Shown in pieces: positions 19,061-26,537 of a stretch of DNA of 32,428 bases. How positions within the stretch are numbered: position 1 is the first letter of the stretch; each line of letters begins with the position of its first letter. Below the pieces are notes generated by a model, which had not been told where the DNA came from, did no database searches, and was given only the letters and a program-made list of their open reading frames with translations. The stretch is taken from the NCBI GenBank assembly GCA_030524485.1, contig JAUNGR010000017.1:1-32428 (forward strand). Reading direction: 5' to 3'. Origin of the DNA: a bacterium (GTDB lineage: Bacteria > Bacillota > Clostridia > Lachnospirales > Lachnospiraceae). The translations under genes and the position numbers were made by a program.

Positions 19061-19441
19061 ATGTCATTTGCTTTGTGGAATTTCATGGAGACTGTGTTTC
19101 CGATTGCGTTTGTAATTCTCTTTTTCTTTGTGATTGCTGTTTTTGTGACGGTCATGGTACAAGGTCTTACGCAGTGGAACAAAAATAATCATTCGCCTCG
19201 TCTGACAGTGGAGGCTACGGTGGTGGCGAAAAGACAGGATATCAATCATCATCATCAGAATCATTCCAATGGTCATATGGGAAGTTCCACAAGCACCTCC
19301 TACTATGTGACCTTTCAGGTGGAAAGTGGAGATAGAATGGAACTTCCCATGAGTGGCAGGGAGTATGGAATTCTTGTGGAAGGAGACAGAGGAAGGCTCT
19401 CCTTTCAGGGAACAAGATATCTGGGTTTTGAGATAACCTAA
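19061..19441 (+). CDS. DUF2500 family membrane protein
   Basis: Protein of 126 residues with one N-terminal membrane segment (VFPIAFVILFFFVIAVFVTVMV, about 12-33) and a soluble beta-rich domain. The domain has VEATVVAKRQ, a His/Asn/Ser-rich loop containing HHHQNHSNGHMG (about 64-75), TSYYVTFQVESGDRMEL, and YGILVEGDRGRLSFQGTRYLGFE. The last two segments are the recognisable DUF2500 core, seen for example in YhhM. Function is unknown. The His-rich loop could bind metal, which is inference. GGGAGGAAGAG precedes the ATG. It follows the GNAT gene by 33 bp and converges with aroE, the stop codons being about 15 bp apart. Confidence 0.83.
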   Translation: MSFALWNFMETVFPIAFVILFFFVIAVFVTVMVQGLTQWNKNNHSPRLTVEATVVAKRQDINHHHQNHSNGHMGSSTSTSYYVTFQVESGDRMELPMSGREYGILVEGDRGRLSFQGTRYLGFEIT

Positions 19442-19455
19442 AACATCCGTGGGCA

Positions 19456-20343
19456 TCAATGAGCAGCTGAGAAATAGGCTGCTTTGACTTCTTTTACTGG
19501 CATATCCATTCCAGTCCATAGGCGGAATGCCTCTGCTCCTTGATAGAGCAGCATGTACTCGCCATTAAACACGGAACAACCGGCTTGTTTGGCGAGCTGC
19601 ATCAGCTTGGTCTCGTAGGGATGGTAGATGATGTCCGATACAATCAGTTCCTTATGGAACATAAGGCTATCTGTAATCAGGCTCTGGTCAGCGTGGGGTT
19701 CCATTCCGACACTGGTGGCGTTGGTGAGGATGCAGCTATCCGAAAGCTCTCTCTTAAGGAGGGCATCGTCATAGTGAAATAGGCGAACTTTGCAGTTGGT
19801 CTCGTTATTTAAGTCGGAGATGATTTTTTTTGTGCGCTCCAAAAAATGACTTTCAGGACGGCAAAAAACAGAGATTTCTGACATACCATCCAAGGCAGCC
19901 TGAACCATGATGGAGGTAGCTGCACCGCCTGCACCGAGAAGAGTCATTTTTTGTCCGATGATGTCAAAGCCAGCATCCTTCACTGACAGCATGTAGCCAG
20001 TGCCGTCTGTGCTGTGTCCAGTCAGAATGCCGTCATCATTGACCACGGTGTTGACAGCTCCCGTGATTCGGGAGGCCTGTGAGAGGTTATCGCACAGAGT
20101 GCACATCAGATTTTTGTTGGGCATGGTAAGATTATAACCACGGGCATTTAAGACCTTGAGAGCTTCAACCGCCTGTGGAAGTGTGGATGTATCTACTTCA
20201 AAAGCGAGGTAGGCATAATCCAGATGCAAAAGCTGAAAGGAAAGATTGTGCATCTGTGGGGATAGACTGTGCTTGATGGGACTTCCGAGAACGGCGGTCA
20301 GTCTTGTGCTTCCAGTAATTTCTGTTTTCATAGCGTCTTTCAT
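19456..20343 (-). CDS. aroE: Shikimate dehydrogenase (NADP)
   Basis: Fourth step of the common aromatic pathway: reduction of 3-dehydroshikimate to shikimate. The protein has 295 residues, a usual length. Substrate residues Ser26 and Ser28 are in LGSPIKHSLSPQMHN, catalytic Lys77 in YNLTMPNK, Asn98 in AVNTVV, and Asp113 in STDGTGY. The nucleotide fold is GAGGAATS (about 139-146), followed by NATSVGMEPH and the C-terminal NGEYMLLYQGAEAFRLWTG. The ATG at 20343 has AGAGG about 11 nt upstream. Upstream in-frame codons encode only hydrophobic, Phe-rich sequence with no ribosome site. The gene is divergent from the shikimate kinase gene, with the two promoters in the 119-bp gap. Confidence 0.95.
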   Translation of the reverse strand: MKDAMKTEITGSTRLTAVLGSPIKHSLSPQMHNLSFQLLHLDYAYLAFEVDTSTLPQAVEALKVLNARGYNLTMPNKNLMCTLCDNLSQASRITGAVNTVVNDDGILTGHSTDGTGYMLSVKDAGFDIIGQKMTLLGAGGAATSIMVQAALDGMSEISVFCRPESHFLERTKKIISDLNNETNCKVRLFHYDDALLKRELSDSCILTNATSVGMEPHADQSLITDSLMFHKELIVSDIIYHPYETKLMQLAKQAGCSVFNGEYMLLYQGAEAFRLWTGMDMPVKEVKAAYFSAAH

Positions 20344-20389
20344 AGGGGGATACCTCTTTTCTTTCGATCTGCAAATTGTTTCAGGCTTT

Positions 20390-20418
20390 AGTGTAGCACA
20401 GAAGCAGAGAAGAAACAA
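20390..20418 (-). promoter_or_regulatory. Promoter for aroE
   Basis: Read on the minus strand: TTGTTT (20418-20413), a 17-nt spacer ending in TGC, then TACACT (20395-20390). It is an extended -10 arrangement, placing the start of transcription about 40 nt before the aroE ATG. Confidence 0.55.
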
Positions 20419-20426
20419 TACAAGAG

Positions 20427-20455
20427 TTGTTTTCCCTTCTTTTTTGTGATAGGAT
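20427..20455 (+). promoter_or_regulatory. Possible promoter for aroK
   Basis: TTGTTT (20427-20432), a 17-nt spacer ending in TGA, then TAGGAT (20450-20455). If real, transcription would begin at about 20462, directly at the ATG at 20463. That would make the mRNA leaderless there, or point to use of a later start codon. Confidence 0.35.
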
Positions 20456-20462
20456 AAAAGGA

Positions 20463-21059
20463 ATGAAAAACGAAGAAATGAAGAGTGAAAAACAAAGAAT
20501 AAATAAAGAACGAACAAAGAGACAGGTGAAAACAGTGGAAAGAAAACATATATTTTTAATTGGCTTTATGGGAGCGGGAAAGAGTACAGTGGCAGCAGAA
20601 CTGGCAAGACAGACCCAAAGAACTGTGATTGAGATGGATGCCAGAATTGAGAGGGAGGAGCAAAAGAAGATTTCGGACATTTTTGCGGACTTTGGCGAAG
20701 CCTATTTTCGGAGTTTGGAAACCAAGCTGTTGGAGACGATAGGAGAAGAACCGGCAGCCATTGTCTCCTGCGGCGGTGGAGCGGCGATGCGTGAGGAAAA
20801 TCGAGATATCATGCACGTAGAAGGCTACACGGTACTGTTGACGGCAAAGCCAAATACCATCTATGAGAGGGTGCGTTTTAGCACGGAGAGACCGATTCTC
20901 AATCAAAATATGTCAGTGGAGTATATTCAGGAATTGATGGAAAAACGTCGCCCTGCTTATGAAGCGGCTGCGGATTTTATTGTCTGGACAGATGGAAAGA
21001 ATGTCTCCCAGATAAGCCAAGAGATTTTAGAGCAGATAGAGGGAAATTCTGGCAGATAG
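20463..21059 (+). CDS. aroK: Shikimate kinase
   Basis: Phosphorylates shikimate with ATP in aromatic amino-acid synthesis. Walker A is FLIGFMGAGKST (about 31-42), the Mg/shikimate Asp is in EMDARIE, then the DIFADFGEAYFRSLE motif, VSCGGGAAMR (substrate-binding glycines and Arg), the lid Arg in STERPIL, and RRPAYEAAA near the C-terminus. From the ATG at 20463 the protein has 198 residues, with a charged 28-residue extension that most shikimate kinases lack. A GTG at 20535, with AGGTGA just upstream, would give 174 residues, closer to the family. The ATG has only AGGA at 8 nt, and that overlaps a possible -10 box, so the start is uncertain while the function is not. Confidence 0.93.
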   Translation: MKNEEMKSEKQRINKERTKRQVKTVERKHIFLIGFMGAGKSTVAAELARQTQRTVIEMDARIEREEQKKISDIFADFGEAYFRSLETKLLETIGEEPAAIVSCGGGAAMREENRDIMHVEGYTVLLTAKPNTIYERVRFSTERPILNQNMSVEYIQELMEKRRPAYEAAADFIVWTDGKNVSQISQEILEQIEGNSGR

Positions 21060-21124
21060 AGAGAAGTTTTGATAGAAGATAGAGTTCGGAAAAAAGCATT
21101 TGAGGAGAAAAGGAGTTAGATAGT

Positions 21125-22333
21125 ATGATAGCAAACCAGTACAAAGAGATGCTTCAGGCAAAGTCGGTGATTCGGGAATTGTTTCAATATGCGACGGATA
21201 GGGGAAAGGAAATCGGCTATGAGAATGTGTATGATTATAGTCTGGGCAATCCTTCGGTTCCAGTTCCTCAAAAGTTTACCGATGTGATGATGGAGCTGCT
21301 TGCAACGCAAGAGCCGGTGGCTCTGCATGGCTACAGTCCTACTTTGGGCATTCCCCAAGTGAGAGAAAAGATTGCGGCTTCTTTGGCGAAACGTTTTGGT
21401 CTTCCTTACACGATGGACGAGATTTTTATGACCTCTGGAGCAGCGGGAGCCATCGCTCATGCTCTGCGTGCGGTGAGTGTTGCGGGGGATGAGATTTTGA
21501 CCTTTGCTCCGTTTTTTCCAGAGTATGGTCCCTATGTGAATCTGACAGGAGCGGTGTTGCGGGTGGTTCCGCCGAGAGTGGAAGATTTCCAGATTCATTT
21601 TGAAGCCCTTGAAGAGATGCTGAACGAGAAAACAGCGGCGGTTTTGATTAATACACCAAACAATCCGAGCGGCGTTGTCTACTCGGAGGAGACGATTCAG
21701 CGGCTTGCGGCTTTGCTGCGGGCAAGGTCAGCAGAGTACGGCCACGACATTTATCTGATTTCCGATGAACCCTATCGAGAGATTGTGTTTGATGGAGCAA
21801 AGGCTCCCTGTGTCTCTCGCTATTATGAGAATACCATTGTGTGTTATTCCTTCTCGAAATCTTTGTCTCTTCCTGGGGAGCGTATCGGCTATGTGGCAGT
21901 GAATCCAGCCTGCAAGGATGCAAAGACCATCGTGCAGATGTGCGGACAGATTTCGAGGGGCATTGGACACAACTGTCCTTCTTCCATCATTCAGCTTGCA
22001 GTAGCGGAGGTTTTGGAGGAGACAGCCGATTTGTCTGTGTACGAGAAAAATAGAAATGTACTGTACGAGGAATTGCTGCGTTTGGGCTTTTCCTGCGTGA
22101 AGCCGGATGGAACCTTCTATATTTTCCCGAAGGCTTTGGAGGAAGATGCAAAAGCGTTCTCAGAAAAGGCAAAAAAATACGACTTGATGCTAGTTCCGGG
22201 AGATAGTTTCGGTTGTGCAGGGTATTTCCGTATGTCCTACTGCATTGCACCGGAGAAGGTGGAGAGGTCTTTGGAGGCTCTGCGTCGCTTTGTGGAAGAA
22301 TGCTATCCCAATCGGAATATGGAACAAAGATAA
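21125..22333 (+). CDS. Pyridoxal-phosphate aminotransferase, class I/II
   Basis: Cytoplasmic aminotransferase of 402 residues, fold type I. Features in order: YSLGNPSVPVP near residue 40, GYSPTLGIPQVREKIA, the cofactor-contact region MTSGAAGAIAHALRA, LINTPNNPSGVVYS, ISDEPYREIVFDG (Asp and Tyr contacting the ring), and the cofactor lysine Lys245 in YSFSKSLSLPGERIGY. The C-terminal substrate arginine is in YFRMSYCIAPE. The start follows AAAGGAG. It is 65 bp after aroK in the same direction, so an aromatic-amino-acid or aspartate aminotransferase role would fit, but specificity cannot be read from sequence. A terminator follows. Confidence 0.92.
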   Translation: MIANQYKEMLQAKSVIRELFQYATDRGKEIGYENVYDYSLGNPSVPVPQKFTDVMMELLATQEPVALHGYSPTLGIPQVREKIAASLAKRFGLPYTMDEIFMTSGAAGAIAHALRAVSVAGDEILTFAPFFPEYGPYVNLTGAVLRVVPPRVEDFQIHFEALEEMLNEKTAAVLINTPNNPSGVVYSEETIQRLAALLRARSAEYGHDIYLISDEPYREIVFDGAKAPCVSRYYENTIVCYSFSKSLSLPGERIGYVAVNPACKDAKTIVQMCGQISRGIGHNCPSSIIQLAVAEVLEETADLSVYEKNRNVLYEELLRLGFSCVKPDGTFYIFPKALEEDAKAFSEKAKKYDLMLVPGDSFGCAGYFRMSYCIAPEKVERSLEALRRFVEECYPNRNMEQR

Positions 22334-22367
22334 AGGTTTCTAATGTAGATTTAAAATCAAGAAGAAT

Positions 22368-22421
22368 GCCGTCCCTCTGTGTTGCTGTCCATGCACAGCC
22401 AGCACAAAGAGACGGCTTTTT
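22368..22421. terminator. Terminator between the aminotransferase and the convergent DUF3232-like gene
   Basis: GCCGTC (22368-22373) pairs with GACGGC (22411-22416). The stem continues with a few mismatches through CTGTG and CACA towards the loop. TTTTT follows on the plus strand. The A-rich flank on the other side gives a T-rich tail on the minus strand, so it could serve both convergent genes. Confidence 0.72.
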
Positions 22422-22434
22422 GGATAAACCTTCA

Positions 22435-22556
22435 TGCACCCGACTGAGGGAGAAGGATGCACCACCTCACCATGAAAGTCTGTCGGGTGCACTCGGCATC
22501 CCTGAATTTAGGCTGCCTGTCGGCAGCGGGACCTTCAGAGGAAAGAAAGAGATGCC
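22435..22556. repeat. Nested inverted repeats, structured intergenic element
   Basis: TGCACCCGAC (22435-22444) pairs perfectly with GTCGGGTGCA (22482-22491). Inside it, TGAGG (22445-22449) pairs with CCTCA (22465-22469). Beyond it, GCTGCC (22512-22517) and GGCAGC (22522-22527) form a tight hairpin with loop TGTC. GGCATC (22495-22500) can close over that hairpin with GATGCC (22551-22556), or compete with the first stem through GGATGC (22455-22460). It lies between convergent genes, next to the terminator. It may be a dispersed palindromic repeat or a 3' RNA structure of the minus-strand gene. Confidence 0.6.
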
Positions 22557-22954
22557 TAGCGTGAACAGCAGCCACATACAAAAGCCAGATAGCAGGCCAT
22601 ATCTCCGATTCGTTTACGATTGTAGGGATTTTCTTCCTCATAGCCAAGCTCACTGCGCCAAGAGGTATCCTGCTGCATCTGTGCCAGATAACGGGCAAGC
22701 TGATTGAATTTGACAATCAGAGAATTGTGGAGACTGGTTCGGGCAGAGTCTGCATTTGCTCTCTCTGAGAGAGAAAGAAGCGTCCACTCCGCACGGGTGT
22801 TGGCATAGCGAAAGGCCTTTTCTAAGAGTTCGTTGTAAAGTTCCAAGGCATCTTGGTCGCTTCCGATAGCGGCAAGCATCCGTCCATGCAGCCTCTCCAT
22901 CTCCTCAAAAGAGAGACTAAGGGGCATGGTTTGGTATTCTTCATAAGCATTCAT
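22556..22954 (-). CDS. Small helical protein, probably DUF3232 family
   Basis: Protein of 132 residues, mostly helical with no signal peptide or membrane segment. The C-terminal half resembles my recollection of DUF3232: FRYANTRAEWTLLSLSER, an alanine/arginine helix ending SLHNSLIVKFNQLARYL, then TSWRSELG and NRKRIGDMACYLAF. Function is unknown. The ATG at 22954 is chosen because AAGGATGG lies about 9 nt upstream; longer in-frame starts run into the promoter area and lack a site. It is divergent from the lipoprotein gene at 23098. The chain ends in the cysteine cluster CGCC. The gene call is fairly safe; the family name is tentative. Confidence 0.68.
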   Translation of the reverse strand: MNAYEEYQTMPLSLSFEEMERLHGRMLAAIGSDQDALELYNELLEKAFRYANTRAEWTLLSLSERANADSARTSLHNSLIVKFNQLARYLAQMQQDTSWRSELGYEEENPYNRKRIGDMACYLAFVCGCCSR

Positions 22955-23000
22955 AGCAATTACCATCCTTCTTTCACAGAGTTTCCATCGTATTTTTTCT

Positions 23001-23029
23001 ATCATACCACAGTTTAGGCTTTTTTGACA
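23001..23029 (-). promoter_or_regulatory. Promoter for the DUF3232-like gene
   Basis: Minus strand: TGTCAA (23029-23024), a 17-nt spacer ending in TGG, then TATGAT (23006-23001), an extended -10 promoter about 45 nt ahead of the ATG at 22954. The same hexamer read forward is a perfect TTGACA, but the matching forward -10 (near 23047) is poor. Confidence 0.45.
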
Positions 23030-23097
23030 CGGAAATTGCTCTTTTTTCATAGACTGAATCATGGATAGAAAGAAAAGAGAAAGGATAGAAAACGATT

Positions 23098-24120
23098 ATG
23101 AGAATCCGAAAACATGCAAAATGCTTGGCATGGGGGCTGCTGTTCTCTGTTCTGGGAGTAGCAGGACTCAGTGGCTGTCAAGAAAGCAGCAGCGAAACAA
23201 TGCTTACGCCTGTGGTTTTGAATGAGGTGGCACATTCTATTTTTTATGCACCCCAGTATGTTGCGTTGGAACAGGGCTATTTTGAGGAAGAGGGCTTAAA
23301 TCTCACCTTGGTCACCGGATTTGGAGCAGACAAAACCATGAGTGCCTTGGTCTCGGGGGAGGCGGACATTGGATTTATGGGGTCAGAAGCCAGTATTTAC
23401 ACCTACCAAAACGGAGCCGAGGACTATGCCGTAAATTTTGCCCAGCTTACCCAGAGAGCCGGAAACTTTCTGGTAGCGAGGGAGCCGGATGACGACTTTC
23501 GCTGGGAAAAGTTGATAGGCAAGAAAGTGTTAGGAGGGCGGGCAGGTGGTATGCCGGAGATGGTATTTGAGTATATCTTACATGCCAACGGCATAGAGCC
23601 AAAGACAGATGTGACGATAGATCAGAGCATTGATTTTGGTTTGACAGCGGCAGCCTTCACGAGCAGCGATGCGGATTATACGGTGGAATTTGAACCTCAT
23701 GCGACGGCGTTGGAACAAGAGGGAAGCGGCTATGTGGTGGCTTCTCTGGGAGTGGATTCTGGCTATGTTCCTTATACGGCTTATGCAGCCAAGAAGAGTT
23801 ATCTGGAGGAGCATCCAGATACCATTCAGCGTTTCACCAATGCCATTCAAAAAGGTCTACTCTATGTCAATACGCACACAGCAGAGGAAATTGCAAGGGT
23901 TATCGCCCCGCAGTTTGCCGAGACGGACATAAAAACCATAAGTACCATCGTGGAGAGGTATCAAGCACAGGATACATGGAAGGAAGACAGTATTTTTACG
24001 GAAGATAGTTTTCTTCTGCTTCAAAATATTTTGGAGGAGGCAGGGGAGTTGGAAGGCAGAGTGCCATATGAGGAGCTTGTGACCACGATGTTCTCAGAAA
24101 AAGCGGCCAAGGAAGAGTGA
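23098..24120 (+). CDS. NMT1/SsuA-like substrate-binding lipoprotein, orphan
   Basis: Binding protein of 340 residues for an ABC importer of the nitrate/taurine/thiamine-precursor class. The signal peptide ends in lipobox GLSGC (Cys27). The mature part has the family hallmark SIFYAPQYVALEQGYFEEEG (about 47-66), then GADKTMSALVSGEADIGFMG, ADYTVEFEPHA, and YAAKKSYLEEHPDTIQRF. Known relatives carry taurine, sulfonates, pyrimidine precursors of thiamine, riboflavin or similar small molecules; which one cannot be read here. AAGGAT precedes the ATG, with somewhat long spacing. No permease or ATPase gene adjoins it: upstream is a divergent DUF3232-like gene, downstream a serine hydrolase. Confidence 0.87.
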   Translation: MRIRKHAKCLAWGLLFSVLGVAGLSGCQESSSETMLTPVVLNEVAHSIFYAPQYVALEQGYFEEEGLNLTLVTGFGADKTMSALVSGEADIGFMGSEASIYTYQNGAEDYAVNFAQLTQRAGNFLVAREPDDDFRWEKLIGKKVLGGRAGGMPEMVFEYILHANGIEPKTDVTIDQSIDFGLTAAAFTSSDADYTVEFEPHATALEQEGSGYVVASLGVDSGYVPYTAYAAKKSYLEEHPDTIQRFTNAIQKGLLYVNTHTAEEIARVIAPQFAETDIKTISTIVERYQAQDTWKEDSIFTEDSFLLLQNILEEAGELEGRVPYEELVTTMFSEKAAKEE

Positions 24121-24276
24121 GAATGCTTGGGAATAGGGAGGGTAGAAAAAAATACGGGTCAGTGCAAATAAGCGGTGCAGACAGCTCCAAAATATGATAA
24201 GATAAAACATAAACCAATTCGCAAAAAAATGCATACAAACATGTGCAAAAAAAGACGCTAGACAAGGAGAAAAGAA

Positions 24277-25443
24277 ATGAAATTACAAGAATTAAGAGAG
24301 GTTTTGTACCTTGCAATGAGTGGAGAAGAAATCGCCGGAGCCAATCTTTTGGTATTGAAAGAAGGAAAAGAAATCTGCTATCTCGAAGCCGGTTATGCAA
24401 ATAGAGAAGAGGAAATTCCGATTCGCAGAGACAGCATCTTTCGCCTGTATTCCATGACGAAACCCATCACAGCGGCGGCAGTGCTGTCCTTGGTAGAAAA
24501 AGGAAAGTTGGATTTGAATGAGCCGGTATCCAAATATTTGTCAGGTTTTAGAGCTCAGAAAAAGATAGAAAACGGAAGCTTGCTTCCGGTGGAGAGGGAG
24601 ATGCGGCTTGTGCATCTCCTGTCCATGACTTCTGGATTGGTGTACGATGGAGCGACAGAACCTGAGCGGGAGACAGGCAAACTGTTTGCGGAGATTTTGG
24701 AGCGAATGGATGGAGAGAGACCGATGAGTACGCAGGAGTTTGCCAACCGTCTGGGAGGAATTCCTCTGGCATTTGAGCCGGGAAGTTCTTGGAAGTATGG
24801 AACTTCTGCAGATGTTTTGGGAGCTGTGGTGGAGCTGGTTTCAGGCATGTCTTTGCCAGACTACTTAAATCAGACCTTTTTTGAGCCTCTTGAAATGAAG
24901 GACACTGGTTTTTTTGTGCCAGAGGAAAAACAAAAACGCCTTGTAAAAGCTTATAAAAAGGATGAAAAAGGAGGCTTATCTCTGTATACAGGGAGCCATT
25001 TGGGCATCCAAAATGAAATGAAACACCTTCCGGCTTTTGCCTCTGGAGGAGCTGGTTTGGTCTCCACGATAGACGATTATGCGGCTTTTGCTTCCATGCT
25101 ACAGCAAGGAGGAAGTTGGCAGGGCAAGAGAATTTTGCGACCCCGCACGGTGGAATTCTTGACTTCCGCACGTTTAAATGCTGTGCAGAAGGCGGCATTT
25201 GGAAACTGGGTGGGCCTAGAGGGCTTTTCCTATGGAAATCTGATGCGTGTGATGCAGGATTGTGGACAGGCTTGTTTGTTGGGCACGGAGGGAGAGTACG
25301 GCTGGGATGGCTGGATGGGGGCATATTTCAGCAATCATCCCAAGGAGAAAGTCAGCTTTTTGTTCCTGATGAATATGCCGAATGCTGGTACCACCTCCTT
25401 GGTGCGCAAACTAAAAAATATTGTGATTAGCTCTTTAGAATGA
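24277..25443 (+). CDS. Serine hydrolase of the beta-lactamase class C / esterase family
   Basis: Protein of 388 residues with the penicillin-binding-like serine hydrolase fold. The nucleophile motif is S59-M-T-K62 in LYSMTKPITAAAVLSL. MRLVHLLSMTSGLVYDG is the typical following segment. The catalytic Tyr174 is in SSWKYGTSADVLGAVVEL, and GWDGWMGAYF near the C-terminus stands where the third motif usually is. No signal peptide is present, so it is probably an intracellular esterase or peptidase and not a secreted antibiotic-resistance enzyme. AAGGAG lies 7 nt before the ATG. The 156-bp upstream gap is A-rich with a possible TATGAT at 24193 but no matching -35. It ends 65 bp before the McrBC-related cluster with no clear terminator between. 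Confidence 0.9.
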   Translation: MKLQELREVLYLAMSGEEIAGANLLVLKEGKEICYLEAGYANREEEIPIRRDSIFRLYSMTKPITAAAVLSLVEKGKLDLNEPVSKYLSGFRAQKKIENGSLLPVEREMRLVHLLSMTSGLVYDGATEPERETGKLFAEILERMDGERPMSTQEFANRLGGIPLAFEPGSSWKYGTSADVLGAVVELVSGMSLPDYLNQTFFEPLEMKDTGFFVPEEKQKRLVKAYKKDEKGGLSLYTGSHLGIQNEMKHLPAFASGGAGLVSTIDDYAAFASMLQQGGSWQGKRILRPRTVEFLTSARLNAVQKAAFGNWVGLEGFSYGNLMRVMQDCGQACLLGTEGEYGWDGWMGAYFSNHPKEKVSFLFLMNMPNAGTTSLVRKLKNIVISSLE

Positions 25444-25508
25444 TGGAGGGGCAAAAAATAAAATAGAGAAAAGAAAAAAAGACAAGGTTTGATAAGGGAG
25501 GAATTCGG

Positions 25509-26537
25509 ATGGGAGACATTGAATTTGCACAAAAACTGGTAAAAGAAATGGATAAAAAAACCTTGCAGGCAGCATTACGCTTGGCAAGTAAGAACGGATT
25601 TGTGGTACAGGGGTTTACAAAAAACTTACATCTGGCCCCCATTTCTAGGATAGTTGCCGCTATGGAAAAGAGAAAGAAGGGGATGGGGGTGCATCAGAGC
25701 AGTATCTTTCTTTGCGCAGTGGCAGAGCTGGATGGAGATAGCCAACCGGTAAGACAGGCAAGAAAATGGACAGGCAGTACGAGAGGACAATTGGAGCTTA
25801 TCATGGATATGGAACGGGGAGGAAACCAGATCCTGTTGCAGACAGAGAAAGTGGAACCGGTAGAGCAGAGGGAAGAAAAAGAAGAAAACCAAGAAGAAAG
25901 CAAAGCAGGGAAAGAAAGCCAAGACGAAGAAGCTGTTGAACAAAGAGAAGCAATGGCACAGGCAGAAGAAAAGCGAGTTCCCGATTCCATGCCGGAGGAG
26001 AAGGCGGAAGCTTTGGAACAGGGAAAAATCAAAAAGTTACAGGCTAAGTTGCAGGAACTTAAGATTGGAGCAGACAATCTAAATAGAGAGAAGGAACAGC
26101 TTAAAAAGGACAGGGGAAGATTGGAGCGTAATTATATTAAGGCTCAGGCTGACTTAGAGGGATTGAGGGAACAGTGTAAGAGTCTGGAGGCAGAGAGAAA
26201 CGAATATCGGCAGCAGAAAGAAGAAATGCAGAAGGAACTCGAGAGATATCAGCAGCTTTTTGAAAGATTGCCTAAGGTGCTTTGCTTCTCCAAAAAACAA
26301 TTGAACAGTGGGATGTTCCCTCTCAATCGCATCGAACAGCACAGGGAGTGGGAGCCGGAATTGGCAGAGACGGTGGACTGGAAGGAATATAGGGAGATTT
26401 GGGTGACGGAGTGTGATTTTAGTTATCCGGAGGTTTGTTTGATTAGGAAAGCAGCAAGGGGAAAATTGGTTGTCGCAAGAAATTTAAGTGCTTTGATTAC
26501 GAAAGTAGGAGGAATTCACGATGGATATGCAAGATAG
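25509..26537 (+). CDS. Acidic coiled-coil protein, first gene of the McrBC-related cluster
   Basis: I do not recognise this protein. It has 342 residues in three parts. Residues 1 to about 110 form a compact, partly helical domain (LQAALRLASKNGFVVQG, APISRIVAAMEKRKKG, IFLCAVAELDGDSQPVRQA). Residues about 112-165 are a Glu/Gln/Lys-rich linker, and about 168-255 a heptad-like coiled coil (KIKKLQAKLQELKIGADNL, RLERNYIKAQADLEGL, EMQKELERYQQLFERLP). The last 85 residues form a folded domain with FPLNRIEQHREWEPELAETV, REIWVTECDFSYPEVC and LVVARNLSALITKVGG. No catalytic motif or membrane segment is evident. GGGAGG precedes the ATG. Its last 17 nt overlap the McrB-like gene, so it belongs to that operon; a sensor, adaptor or oligomerisation partner is the likely role. 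Confidence 0.8.
   Translation: MGDIEFAQKLVKEMDKKTLQAALRLASKNGFVVQGFTKNLHLAPISRIVAAMEKRKKGMGVHQSSIFLCAVAELDGDSQPVRQARKWTGSTRGQLELIMDMERGGNQILLQTEKVEPVEQREEKEENQEESKAGKESQDEEAVEQREAMAQAEEKRVPDSMPEEKAEALEQGKIKKLQAKLQELKIGADNLNREKEQLKKDRGRLERNYIKAQADLEGLREQCKSLEAERNEYRQQKEEMQKELERYQQLFERLPKVLCFSKKQLNSGMFPLNRIEQHREWEPELAETVDWKEYREIWVTECDFSYPEVCLIRKAARGKLVVARNLSALITKVGGIHDGYAR

Noticed and set aside
22213..22707. Plus-strand frame of 164 codons over the aminotransferase end and repeat region
   Set aside because: It crosses a terminator and the nested inverted repeats and lacks a ribosome site; its composition is low in hydrophobic core residues.
24548..25324. Minus-strand open frame of 258 codons opposite the serine hydrolase
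   Set aside because: Pro/Ser-rich antisense translation without a start signal; the plus strand encodes clear catalytic motifs.
24277..25443. Antibiotic-resistance beta-lactamase
   Set aside because: The fold family is shared, but there is no signal peptide and the third motif is of the esterase type.
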